Assembly: GCA_016844285.1 (NCBI GenBank)
Contig: JAENIS010000032.1
Location: 1-15,387 of the forward strand
Length of the DNA: 15,387 nucleotides
Direction of reading: 5' to 3'
Source of the DNA: Dehalococcoidales bacterium
Lineage (GTDB): Bacteria > Chloroflexota > Dehalococcoidia > Dehalococcoidales > UBA2162
Positions within the stretch are counted from its first letter, which is position 1, and every line of letters starts with the position of its first letter. Position numbers and translations under genes: made by a program. Under the pieces are notes generated by a model. It saw only the letters and a list, made by a program, of their open reading frames with translations, was not told the DNA's origin and did not search any database. Below, piece by piece: positions 5,988 through 12,565 of this stretch.

Positions 5988-6018
5988 AGTTGCGATTAAG
6001 ACCGGGGAGGGTGCCGCT

Positions 6019-6249
6019 TTGGCCAAGGGAGATAAACCGGCTAGCGTCGCCGAGGAGCAGGCACTAGACATTCAGCGTCTCAGTGAGCGTCTAGGTATGC
6101 TGGATGAGCGCCTCGATAGCATCGATTCAATGGTTACCGCGGTGGCGGAGAGGGTATTGAGCCAACTCATCACGGTTAATATCACCTGCCCCCATTGCGG
6201 TAGGGATGTTGAGATTGCTGTCGTTGGTAGTCAGAAGCCGAAGCGATAA
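6019..6249 (+). CDS. Small hypothetical protein with coiled-coil-like helix and C-terminal CxxC knuckle
   Basis: With a TTG start at 6019 the protein has 76 residues. Its middle (ALDIQRLSERLGMLDERLDS onward) has the spacing of leucine and charged residues expected of a long amphipathic or coiled-coil helix, and the end carries one zinc-knuckle-like motif, ITCPHCGRDVEI. One knuckle per chain plus a coiled coil suggests a dimer sharing metal sites; that is inference. The frame is open back to ATG 5923 (108 residues), but that ATG lies in the palindromic repeat without a ribosome site and upstream of the consensus promoter. TTG 6019 has GGAGG (6006-6010) 8 nt away and lies about 25 nt after the expected transcription start. 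The family is not recognised. A terminator-like hairpin follows. Confidence 0.6.
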   Translation: MAKGDKPASVAEEQALDIQRLSERLGMLDERLDSIDSMVTAVAERVLSQLITVNITCPHCGRDVEIAVVGSQKPKR

Positions 6250-6278
6250 GCTAATCCGTCAAGCCTTCCTGCCTTAAA

Positions 6279-6302
6279 GAAGCGGTATCTACCGCTTCCT
6301 TT
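6279..6302 (+). terminator. Hairpin terminator after the zinc-knuckle gene
   Basis: GAAGCGGTA / TACCGCTTC forms a 9-bp stem (6279-6287 with 6290-6298) around a TC centre, followed by CTTT. It lies 30 bp after the stop codon. The T tract is short, so termination may be partial. Confidence 0.5.
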
Positions 6303-6335
6303 CGTAATTCTGTCACCTGAATCCCATCCTTTTGA

Positions 6336-6365
6336 TTGACTTTTTGCTATTTAATGTGCTAGAGT
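6336..6365 (+). promoter_or_regulatory. Candidate promoter of bioY
   Basis: TTGACT (6336-6341), an 18-bp spacer and TAGAGT (6360-6365) preceded by TGC, an extended -10. It lies about 75 bp upstream of the bioY start. No clear biotin-repressor (BirA) palindrome was seen in the leader. Confidence 0.4.
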
Positions 6366-6440
6366 ATGTCGTTGAATGTGGCCTAACTGTGGTAAGACGA
6401 CATCTAGCAGAGAATAATTCAAGGACGGAGGGTAAAAAAC

Positions 6441-7088
6441 GTGGAAGTAGCAGCCAGGTTGAACCAATGGAAGTATGGTGCCTTTCGCTGGAGGTATGAG
6501 CTTAGTGTCCCTAAGAAGCTAGCTCTAGCCCTGGGTATTGCGGCTCTAACCGGCCTGCTGGCTCAGGTAAGGATTTTGCTTCCCTGGAGTCCCGTACCGA
6601 TTACGGGGCAGACCTTTGCCGTGTTTTTAGCGGCCGTACTTCTGGGTAAATGGTGGGGTGGTGCCAGTATGGCCATCTTTGGCGGGTTGGGCTGGGCGGG
6701 AGTCCCCTGGTTTGCCGGCTGGAATGCGGGTATCACGGCTACTGGTGGCTATATCATTGGTTTTATTCTGGCGGCCCTTTTTGTGGGCTATTTCGTGGAT
6801 AAGTATGTCCGTTCACGCAGCTTTCTCGCCATGTTTGGGCTGATGCTTATCGCCAACTTTGTCCTGATTTATGTTCCCGGGCTTATCTGGTTGGGACTAT
6901 GGCTCCCGGCTCATGGCAAGACGGTAGCTTCTTTTGGTGTGCTTCTTGGTATGGGTTTAACCCCTTTCATTGTTGGTGACATCATCAAAGCGGCTCTGGC
7001 CGCGGCGGTAACGCGGGGTGTAACCCCGAAGCAGGCCTTTAACGGAGAAGTAGACAGGGATAAGTGGGCAAACTGGCGCATTCCCTAA
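6441..7088 (+). CDS. bioY: BioY biotin transporter substrate-binding (S) component
   Basis: A 215-residue integral membrane protein, the biotin-binding subunit of an ECF-type transporter. After a charged 28-residue N-terminus come about six hydrophobic segments. The family signature is clear: PWSPVPITGQTFAVFLAAVLL (about 50-70), then MAIFGGLGWAGVPWFAGW and ATGGYIIGFILAA, where BioY proteins place their biotin-binding loops. The start is GTG at 6441 with GGAGGG (6427-6432) 8 nt upstream. No biotin-synthesis genes or ECF A/T subunits are in the window, so BioY probably works alone or shares a distant energising module; the organism likely salvages biotin. It is followed after 30 bp by tRNA-Val on the same strand. 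Confidence 0.93.
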   Translation: MEVAARLNQWKYGAFRWRYELSVPKKLALALGIAALTGLLAQVRILLPWSPVPITGQTFAVFLAAVLLGKWWGGASMAIFGGLGWAGVPWFAGWNAGITATGGYIIGFILAALFVGYFVDKYVRSRSFLAMFGLMLIANFVLIYVPGLIWLGLWLPAHGKTVASFGVLLGMGLTPFIVGDIIKAALAAAVTRGVTPKQAFNGEVDRDKWANWRIP

Positions 7089-7118
7089 AATTAAGAACTC
7101 GCCAAATAGCGTCGCCAG

Positions 7119-7195
7119 GGGCGGTTAGCTCAGTTGGTTAGAGCACTGCGTTGACATCGCAGAGGTCACTGGTTCGAGCCCAGTATCGCCCACCA
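7119..7195 (+). tRNA. tRNA-Val(GAC)
   Basis: A complete cloverleaf: acceptor stem GGGCGGT / ATCGCCC (one G-U pair), D stem GCTC / GAGC, anticodon stem CTGCG / CGCAG around the loop TTGACAT with anticodon GAC at 7153-7155, and T arm ACTGG-TTCGAGC-CCAGT. The discriminator is A7192 and the CCA end (7193-7195) is encoded. GAC reads GUC/GUU valine codons. Confidence 0.97.
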
Positions 7196-7529
7196 TTCCG
7201 TTCAACCGGTATAACTTTCGAGAAGGTCTTCCCGCTGGTGTTTTAATAGCCGGTTCGAATTATCCTGGATGGCCGGTACATGGATGGTGGAAGGTCTCAG
7301 CAGGCATACCTAATACGGTAACAGGCCTGCCTGCGGCCGCGGGGGAATAGAGATGAGAAAATCCCCTCGACTCTATTGCTGTTGTCAGGTAACTTCAAAA
7401 TGTTTTGTGACCCGTGTTATTTTCTAGTTTTCTTCTTTGATGACCATAGACATGGGGATTATGATTTGCCGTAGTGACTGCACGGACATGCCTGGAAGTA
7501 CTATGGCATTAGACCATTGTGCTTAGACC
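7196..7529. other. Gene-free stretch after tRNA-Val
   Basis: No credible coding frame is seen. A weak inverted pair AATAGAG / CTCTATT at about 7346-7379 surrounds a competing GGGGA / TCCCC pairing, without a T tail. No integrase, attachment-site repeat of the tRNA 3' end, or known riboswitch was found. Confidence 0.5.
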
Positions 7530-7558
7530 TTGACAGTTAGATACCTGAGGCATATTAT
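7530..7558 (+). promoter_or_regulatory. Strong promoter of the alpha/beta hydrolase gene
   Basis: TTGACA (7530-7535), a 17-bp spacer and TATTAT (7553-7558): 11 of 12 to the sigma70-type consensus. The expected start of transcription near 7565 leaves a leader of about 55 nt with AGGAAG just before the ATG. Confidence 0.7.
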
Positions 7559-7620
7559 TGGTACTGAAAACACGGTAAATATCAGGGAAACAAAAGATAA
7601 ATACTTAACTTAGGAAGAAT

Positions 7621-8460
7621 ATGCCCGCTGATAAGCAACCCAGCGATAAATTCGTTAATGTGAATGGTCTCAATCTTCACTATCTCGACTGGGGCGGTTC
7701 CAGCCAGAAACCGCTAGTTCTTCTTCATGGGCTTACCAGTAACGCCCACTCTTGGGATTTCTTCGCCCAAGAGATGTGCCAGGACTTTCATGTCTATGCT
7801 CTAGACCAAAGAGGCCACGGAGATAGCGAGCATGCTAAAAATGGCTATTGGATAACACTTTTTACATCAGACCTCTATGAATTTACCAAGGCTCTGGGAA
7901 TTACCTTCTTTGACCTGTGTGGCTTATCCCTTGGAGCCAGAAATGGCATGGCCTACGCGGGAGAACACCCCGAGACTCTCAACCACCTTGTACTTGTTGA
8001 TTTCGGTCCTGAGATGGCAGTGCAGGGAGCAAAAAGGGTAATGGCAAGCTCAGGCACTCCACCTATGGGATTCAGGAATAAGGAAGAGGCTATAGAATAT
8101 TTTCGGCAACGCAACCCCAGGGCCAAGCCTGAATATCTTGATAATCAGGTAGAAAACAGCCTCAGACTTAACTGGGCAGGAATGCTGGTCTTTAAGCATG
8201 ACAGGGAGCTTTTCTGGATATCAGGTTCGGCCGGGAAAAAGGAGGTCCCTTATCTCTGGAAGCAACTTCCAATGATTACCTGCCCCACCTTGATTGTGCG
8301 TGGCATGGAAAGCGATGTTCTTTCTCCTGAAGTCGCCCAGAAAATGCTCAGCCTAATTCCGAAGTCACAACTAATTGAGATTCCTGATTCCGGTCACCCT
8401 GTGCCTACAGATAATCCCGAAGCCTTTGAAAAAGGCGTTAGACAATTCTTGCTTGGGTAA
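7621..8460 (+). CDS. Alpha/beta-fold hydrolase
   Basis: A 279-residue cytoplasmic protein (no signal peptide) of the alpha/beta hydrolase superfamily. In order: the oxyanion-hole HG in VLLHGLTSN (36-37), DQRGHGDS (62-69), the nucleophile elbow GLSLG with Ser103 (101-105), a cap region (about 130-215) rich in aromatic and charged residues, an acid in GMESDVLS (Asp232 likely), and the catalytic His259 in DSGHPVP. The pattern resembles ester hydrolases and C-C bond hydrolases acting on small molecules; the substrate cannot be told. ATG at 7621 has AGGAAG upstream. It stands alone, with its own strong promoter and a converging queuosine operon downstream, so context gives no pathway. Confidence 0.88.
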   Translation: MPADKQPSDKFVNVNGLNLHYLDWGGSSQKPLVLLHGLTSNAHSWDFFAQEMCQDFHVYALDQRGHGDSEHAKNGYWITLFTSDLYEFTKALGITFFDLCGLSLGARNGMAYAGEHPETLNHLVLVDFGPEMAVQGAKRVMASSGTPPMGFRNKEEAIEYFRQRNPRAKPEYLDNQVENSLRLNWAGMLVFKHDRELFWISGSAGKKEVPYLWKQLPMITCPTLIVRGMESDVLSPEVAQKMLSLIPKSQLIEIPDSGHPVPTDNPEAFEKGVRQFLLG

Positions 8461-8609
8461 GTAGAGCTATAACCGTATTGAACGGCAAGCTAAAGGCTAA
8501 TTTCATCATCTCCTCAAATTTCAGGATACCAGTTTCACCTTAACCGGAGCGCGTTCAAATTCAGCTTAAGTAATCACTTTCTCCATACACCCTATTTTGC
8601 TGACCTTGG

Positions 8610-9140
8610 TTACTCTCCTTTTCCCATACTATATCGGCAGCCGCAGTAATGCTGCCGGTAGAGGTCAAACTCTTTACCCAGTTCCATGGCTCGACGGAAA
8701 CCATCTTTCTTCTTGTAATCTCCCGCCAGGAACCTTTCGCCACCGATTTCCTGGCCTATCCGATTAATTACCGCTGCCGATTTGTGGGGGCTTACGGTCA
8801 AAGTGGTGGTAAACGCATCAAGCTTATAGGTCTCCATATACAGGTATGTTCTTTTCAAGCGGTGCCTGAAACAGACCTGGCACCTTCTTCCACCTTCCGG
8901 TTCACTTTCCAGGCCGGCAATTTCCTTGAGCCATTCTTCCGGGTCATAAGGGGGAGCTTCCAATTGGAGATTCATCCTCTTCGCGACTTCACGAGTAGCT
9001 TCTAGCCTTTTATTATATTCCTGGAGCGGGTAAATGTTTGGATTGTAGAATAGTCCCAGAATTTGATGACCTTCTGAGACTAATCTCTCGACTACTGCCG
9101 TAGCGCAAACCCCGCAGCAGATATGTAGCACTATTTTCAT
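8610..9140 (-). CDS. queH: Epoxyqueuosine reductase QueH
   Basis: A 176-residue QueH (DUF208) protein, which reduces epoxyqueuosine to queuosine in tRNA, the last step of the pathway, and is unrelated to the cobalamin enzyme QueG. Family marks are HICCGVC (Cys8, Cys9, Cys12), FYNPNIYPLQEYNKR (31-45), RCQVCFRHRL (Cys87, Cys90), TTLTVSPHKS (112-121) and YCGCRYS (Cys166, Cys168); these cysteines carry the Fe-S/metal centre. The frame is open upstream to 9227, but that start overlaps queA and puts 29 unlikely residues before the conserved MKIVLHICC; ATG 9140 is therefore preferred, 25 bp after the queA stop. It is co-oriented with queA, so the two form an operon for the final two tRNA modification steps. 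Confidence 0.92.
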   Translation of the reverse strand: MKIVLHICCGVCATAVVERLVSEGHQILGLFYNPNIYPLQEYNKRLEATREVAKRMNLQLEAPPYDPEEWLKEIAGLESEPEGGRRCQVCFRHRLKRTYLYMETYKLDAFTTTLTVSPHKSAAVINRIGQEIGGERFLAGDYKKKDGFRRAMELGKEFDLYRQHYCGCRYSMGKGE

Positions 9141-9165
9141 GGCTCGATATTGAAATCCCCAAGCT

Positions 9166-10209
9166 TTATAGTATGAGCATCGCATCGCCAAAACTGTAGA
9201 AACGATATTTCTGAGCAATCGCCTCATGATAGGCTTGATTTATTAAATCTTTGCCAGCAAATGCGGTAACCAGCATCAATAGCGTTGACCGGGGTAAGTG
9301 AAAGTTGGTAATAAGTCCGTCAACCATCTGAAACCGGTGTCCCGGTAAGATAAAGAGACTTACCCAACCTTCAAACGGCTCCACGCAAGATGGGCTGCTT
9401 ATCTGAGCGACCGTCTCTAATAACCTGGTCGTACTCGTTCCAACGCAAATAATCCGCCGTCTGTCAATTCTGGCTTGCGACAAATGAGTCGCTGCCTCCT
9501 GGTCTAATATGCCGTATTCCTGATGGATTGGATGCTTGCTTACATCAGCCACTCGCACCGGGCGGAAGGTATCAAGTCCGATGTGCAGGGTGACAAAGAG
9601 GCAGTGAATTCCCTTACCCTTTATCCGGTCAATCAGCTCGGTGGTAAAGTGAAGTCCGGCAGTTGGGGCAGCGACGCTACCCGGCGGATTAGCATAGACG
9701 GTCTGATAGCGCTCCGAGTCGTTTAATGGCGTATGAATGTACGGCGGCAATGGGGTTTCGCCCAGCAGTGTTACTTCGTCTGGAAACCTTATTATCCTTT
9801 TGCCTCCCGGCGGTCTTACCTCAGTCACCTCAGCCAGCACCCTCGTATTTTGCCTGCCATCATTCGCCGAGCTGCTCGTTATCTCAATTTGGGTACTGAT
9901 ATCTACCCGTTTATCACATTTGACCAGTGTCTCCCAGACATTCGGTGTTAGCTGCCTTAGCAGCAAGATTTCCACCGGGTGTCCGCTGTCAACTCTCTTG
10001 CCTCTCAGGCGGGATGGCATCACCCGGCTGTTATTAAATACCATCACATCTCCAGCACGCAAATAATCAATCACTTCAAAAAACTTACGGTGATGCAGAG
10101 AGTGATTACTGCGGTCTAGAACCATAAGCCCGGATTGGTGCCTCGGTTCAAGCGGGGTCTGGGCAATGAACTCTGGAGGTAGAGAATAGTCGAAATCGTT
10201 AGTCTTCAT
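9166..10209 (-). CDS. queA: S-adenosylmethionine:tRNA ribosyltransferase-isomerase QueA
   Basis: A 347-residue cytoplasmic enzyme that transfers and isomerises the ribosyl part of S-adenosylmethionine onto 7-aminomethyl-7-deazaguanine in tRNA (wobble position of GUN anticodons), making epoxyqueuosine. It has the full family pattern: the N-terminal FDYSLPPEFIAQTPLEPR, VMVFNNSRVMPSRLRG (about 54-69), VAAPTAGLHFT, and the C-terminal LITNFHLPRSTLLMLVTAFAG. Length is standard. The product is the substrate of QueH, encoded next. ATG 10209 is preceded by GGTGAG and a 7-bp hairpin; immediately upstream lies MITE-like copy B, so the promoter is either inside or beyond that element. The upstream preQ0 synthesis genes are not in the window. 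Confidence 0.95.
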   Translation of the reverse strand: MKTNDFDYSLPPEFIAQTPLEPRHQSGLMVLDRSNHSLHHRKFFEVIDYLRAGDVMVFNNSRVMPSRLRGKRVDSGHPVEILLLRQLTPNVWETLVKCDKRVDISTQIEITSSSANDGRQNTRVLAEVTEVRPPGGKRIIRFPDEVTLLGETPLPPYIHTPLNDSERYQTVYANPPGSVAAPTAGLHFTTELIDRIKGKGIHCLFVTLHIGLDTFRPVRVADVSKHPIHQEYGILDQEAATHLSQARIDRRRIICVGTSTTRLLETVAQISSPSCVEPFEGWVSLFILPGHRFQMVDGLITNFHLPRSTLLMLVTAFAGKDLINQAYHEAIAQKYRFYSFGDAMLIL

Positions 10210-10220
10210 AGATACTCACC

Positions 10221-10238
10221 AGAGGCCATCCGGCCTCT
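10221..10238 (-). promoter_or_regulatory. Leader hairpin just before the queA ribosome site
   Basis: AGAGGCC / GGCCTCT, a 7-bp perfect stem with a 4-nt loop, sits immediately upstream of the GGTGAG ribosome site of queA and directly next to the end of MITE-like copy B at 10240. No preQ1 riboswitch consensus was recognised. Confidence 0.35.
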
Positions 10239-10239
10239 C

Positions 10240-10440
10240 TAATGTCCTTACGTCTGGTTAATTAGCCAATGACTTCTTTAGTATACATTACCACTTACGG
10301 ACGACCTCATCCCCTTGCTCCCCTTCTCCTGAACAGGGGAAGGGGGACAGGGGGATGGGCATTCGACTGTAGTTTGCCGGTGAGACAGAGCGTTCCCCTA
10401 TTTTCATGAAGTAGCAATAGCTACACCTGACATGACACTA
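10240..10440. mobile_element. MITE-like element, copy B (inverted relative to copy A)
   Basis: Read on the minus strand from 10440, TAGTGTCATGTCAGGTGTAG matches the left end of copy A at 861 with two differences, and the other end (10240 onward, TAATGTCC...GTCTGGTTAATTA) matches copy A's right end with a 3-nt insertion. The two arms align over about 90 bp each with scattered mismatches. Copy B has one central hairpin (10320-10330 with 10335-10345) where copy A has three. It fills the start of the 10210-10827 gap and holds no gene. Four G-runs at 10336-10359 fit a G-quadruplex motif. Confidence 0.65.
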
Positions 10441-10540
10441 GAGATATTATTATAGTGCCTACTGACCCAAAAGGACAGAAAATAGCAGTATGAGCTTCCC
10501 GCGAAACTCTGTAATAGACAGCTAAAGAGGCAAAAGCAAG

Positions 10541-10620
10541 GGGGTATTTACCCCAATCCAATCTGGTAGAATAGCTTTAGACAAAACAGCGAACTATCAG
10601 GAGGAGGGCATAAATACCCC
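10541..10620. promoter_or_regulatory. Paired inverted operator-like sites GGGGTATTTA / TAAATACCCC
   Basis: GGGGTATTTACCCC at 10541-10554 is itself a near-palindrome, and its inverted counterpart GGGCATAAATACCCC lies at 10606-10620. The 10-bp cores are perfect inverted repeats. Between them lie a -10-like TAGAAT (10567-10572) and a purine-rich AGGAGGAGGG (10599-10608). The arrangement suggests two operators for one regulator around a leader. Confidence 0.4.
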
Positions 10621-10695
10621 ATGCATATTATAAAGTCGCCGCTATTTGATTTTGAAGCGGGGACTGGACTTATTACCAAAAAGGGAGTAAAATAG
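10621..10695 (+). CDS. Possible 24-residue leader peptide or gene remnant
   Basis: ATG at 10621 directly follows the second operator-like site and opens a 24-codon frame ending TAG at 10693-10695 (MHIIKSPLFDFEAGTGLITK and four more residues). AGGAGGAGGG lies 12 nt upstream, a rather long spacing for a ribosome site. No family is recognised; it could be a leader peptide, a relic, or chance. Confidence 0.2.
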   Translation: MHIIKSPLFDFEAGTGLITKKGVK

Positions 10696-10775
10696 AAATC
10701 AGGTTGAGGATTTCTCATGGAAGGTCATTAGCATGAGTGTAGTCGGTTTTGCCCGCCTTAATAACGCTGGGAAAG

Positions 10776-10808
10776 AAGAAGCACTGGCATAAGAAGCCGG
10801 TGCTTCTT
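10776..10808 (+). promoter_or_regulatory. Strong stem-loop in the leader of the SWIM gene
   Basis: AAGAAGCACTGGC (10776-10788) pairs with GCCGGTGCTTCTT (10796-10808) over 13 bp with one G-U, around a 7-nt loop. It ends 7 nt before the AAGGAGG ribosome site and is followed by AGTTTA rather than a T run. It may stabilise the mRNA 5' end or act as an attenuator. Confidence 0.5.
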
Positions 10809-10827
10809 AGTTTAAGGAGGTATGACG

Positions 10828-11094
10828 ATGATGCAGTCTAGCCTGATTGGGAAAATCGAAAAGGCGAAACGGTACGCTGAAGAGAAAGACCGAGTTACTT
10901 TTACCGAGCTTTCGGTGCAATTCCATGGCGAGAATGATAACTACGTCATCAGCTACAAGGATGGGGCATGGCATTGCACCTGCTCCTTTTTCTCGGGTTG
11001 GGGCGTGTGCAGCCACACCATGGCACTGGAGAGAATCCTGGGCAATATGCTCCCCAAAGAGGCACTAACGACTCAGTTTGATGCTACTCACTGA
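10828..11094 (+). CDS. Small SWIM zinc-finger protein
   Basis: An 88-residue protein consisting of a charged N-terminal helix (KIEKAKRYAEEKDRV), a two-strand segment ending SYKDGAWHCTC, and a SWIM-type zinc finger of the form CxCx8CxH: Cys52, Cys54, Cys63 and His65 (numbered from the ATG at 10822). SWIM fingers bind zinc and often nucleic acid or a partner; in full-size proteins they accompany SNF2 helicases, transposases or MEK kinases, but here the finger stands alone. Three ATGs compete. GGAGG at 10816-10820 is only 1 nt from ATG 10822 but 7 nt from ATG 10828, so 10828 is preferred. The gene is monocistronic, converging on folC, and follows a hairpin leader. The partner is unknown. Confidence 0.75.
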   Translation: MMQSSLIGKIEKAKRYAEEKDRVTFTELSVQFHGENDNYVISYKDGAWHCTCSFFSGWGVCSHTMALERILGNMLPKEALTTQFDATH

Positions 11095-11233
11095 GTTTCA
11101 CCTGGCCTATCGAACCCGGTAATAGGCGTCACAGGATGTTTTTGTCTGGTATCCGCTGCCAAGGAGCACCCTGCTCGGGGGGTTCCTACCTCAGCTATTA
11201 GAAATCTCAGCCTTCCTCACGTTACACCGCCAA

Positions 11234-12559
11234 TCAAAGAGCTTTGACCTCTTCAATCGCCCCACCAACCACAAACAGCGAACCGGTAACGCAAATAAGG
11301 TCATCCTCTCCGGCCAGACTCAGCGCCTGACGCAAAGCAAGCCCGATATTGTCCGCCACCAGTGCCTCGCGGCCATGCCGTTTGAACTCAGCCACGATAC
11401 CGGCGGGAACCATCGCCCGAGGATGAGTCGAGCGGGTGACAATTACCTTATCGAAGAGGGGAGCTAATTCGGCAACAATACCGGCGATATCCTTATCGAA
11501 GGACGTGCCGACAATAAGAATCGCCTGGCCGAACTTAAAATATTCGCGAAGTGCCTCCCTCAGCTTGCCGGCGGAATAAGGGTTATGAGCGCCGTCGACC
11601 ACCAGAAAGGGGTGACGCCTCAAAACCTGAAGTCGGCCTTGCCAGCTCACTCGTGCCAGACCTTCAGCCATATTACGCTCCGAAATATGGCTGCCTGTTT
11701 CCACCAGAACCTCCAGAGCTGCCACCACCGTTGCCGCATTCTCTAGCTGATGTTGCCCCAGAAGCGGGATGGACAGATGGTAACTACCCAATCTTCCCTT
11801 GACCCGGAAGGATTGCCGGTGAGAATCAAAGTCGAGACGCTGCCAGGTGACATCACTACCTACCCTGACCAGCTTTGCCCGAGAAGCAAGACAGGCTGAC
11901 TCGATGACTCTAGCTGCCTCATCAACCTGTGGCGAGGTCACAACCGCACTATCAGGTTTGATAATACCAGCCTTTTCGGTCGCAATCTCAGTCAGCGTAT
12001 TGCCCAGCACCTCGGTGTGGTCAAAGCTAATCGAAGTGATAACACAAACTGCCGGCTGGACAACATTCGTGGCATCGAGCCGGCCGCCCAGTCCGACCTC
12101 GATTACCTGAAAATCGACTCCCTTTAGCTCGAAGTAGACAAAGCCCAGGGCGGTCACCACCTCAAAAGTAGTCAACCGGCCATAGGTGGCTTTCTGATTG
12201 ACCGCCTCAACCTCCGGTCGGAGCCGGTCAACCAGAGCCACCATCTCTTCATCTGAGATTAGCTGGCCATCAACCCGGATACGCTCGTTGAAGCTAACCA
12301 AATGGGGTGAAGTGTAGAGTCCGGTGATATAACCGGAGGCAGTGAGCACCGAGGCAATCATGGCCGCAACGCTCCCCTTGCCCTTGGTACCGGCGATATG
12401 AACGGTGCGTCCTTTCCGGTGAGGATTACCCAGCCGTGCCAGCAGCTCATCCATCCGCCGTAAATCATAGTGGGTGGCATCCCGCGGCCGTGGCTCTCTT
12501 TCGTAGTCAACAAAGCTATAAATATAGTCCAGAGCCTGCTGATAGCGCCCGCTAAGCAT
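11234..12559 (-). CDS. folC: Bifunctional folylpolyglutamate synthase/dihydrofolate synthase
   Basis: A 441-residue Mur-ligase-family enzyme that adds glutamate to dihydropteroate and/or extends the polyglutamate tail of folates using ATP. Visible motifs in order: the P-loop HIAGTKGKGSVAAM (GTKGKGS at 57-63), YTSPHLVSFNERIRVDG, the central FDHTEVLGNTLTEIATEKAGI with Mg/ATP ligands, and the C-domain VVDGAHNPYSAGKLREAL. Length matches the family. ATG 12559 lies 6 bp after the stop of the enoyl-CoA hydratase gene, implying co-transcription, although the two pathways have no obvious link. Whether it has both activities cannot be decided from sequence; no folP is present nearby. Confidence 0.95.
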   Translation of the reverse strand: MLSGRYQQALDYIYSFVDYEREPRPRDATHYDLRRMDELLARLGNPHRKGRTVHIAGTKGKGSVAAMIASVLTASGYITGLYTSPHLVSFNERIRVDGQLISDEEMVALVDRLRPEVEAVNQKATYGRLTTFEVVTALGFVYFELKGVDFQVIEVGLGGRLDATNVVQPAVCVITSISFDHTEVLGNTLTEIATEKAGIIKPDSAVVTSPQVDEAARVIESACLASRAKLVRVGSDVTWQRLDFDSHRQSFRVKGRLGSYHLSIPLLGQHQLENAATVVAALEVLVETGSHISERNMAEGLARVSWQGRLQVLRRHPFLVVDGAHNPYSAGKLREALREYFKFGQAILIVGTSFDKDIAGIVAELAPLFDKVIVTRSTHPRAMVPAGIVAEFKRHGREALVADNIGLALRQALSLAGEDDLICVTGSLFVVGGAIEEVKAL

Positions 12560-12565
12560 CGGTCT

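Noticed and set aside
7196..7529. Genomic island or integration site at tRNA-Val
   Set aside because: No integrase, no repeated tRNA 3' end and ordinary genes downstream.
9141..9227. N-terminal extension of QueH to 9227
   Set aside because: It would overlap queA by about 60 bp and adds residues before the conserved family start MKIVLHICC.
10210..10239. preQ1 riboswitch upstream of queA
   Set aside because: Only a 7-bp hairpin is present; no conserved aptamer core or pseudoknot tail could be recognised.
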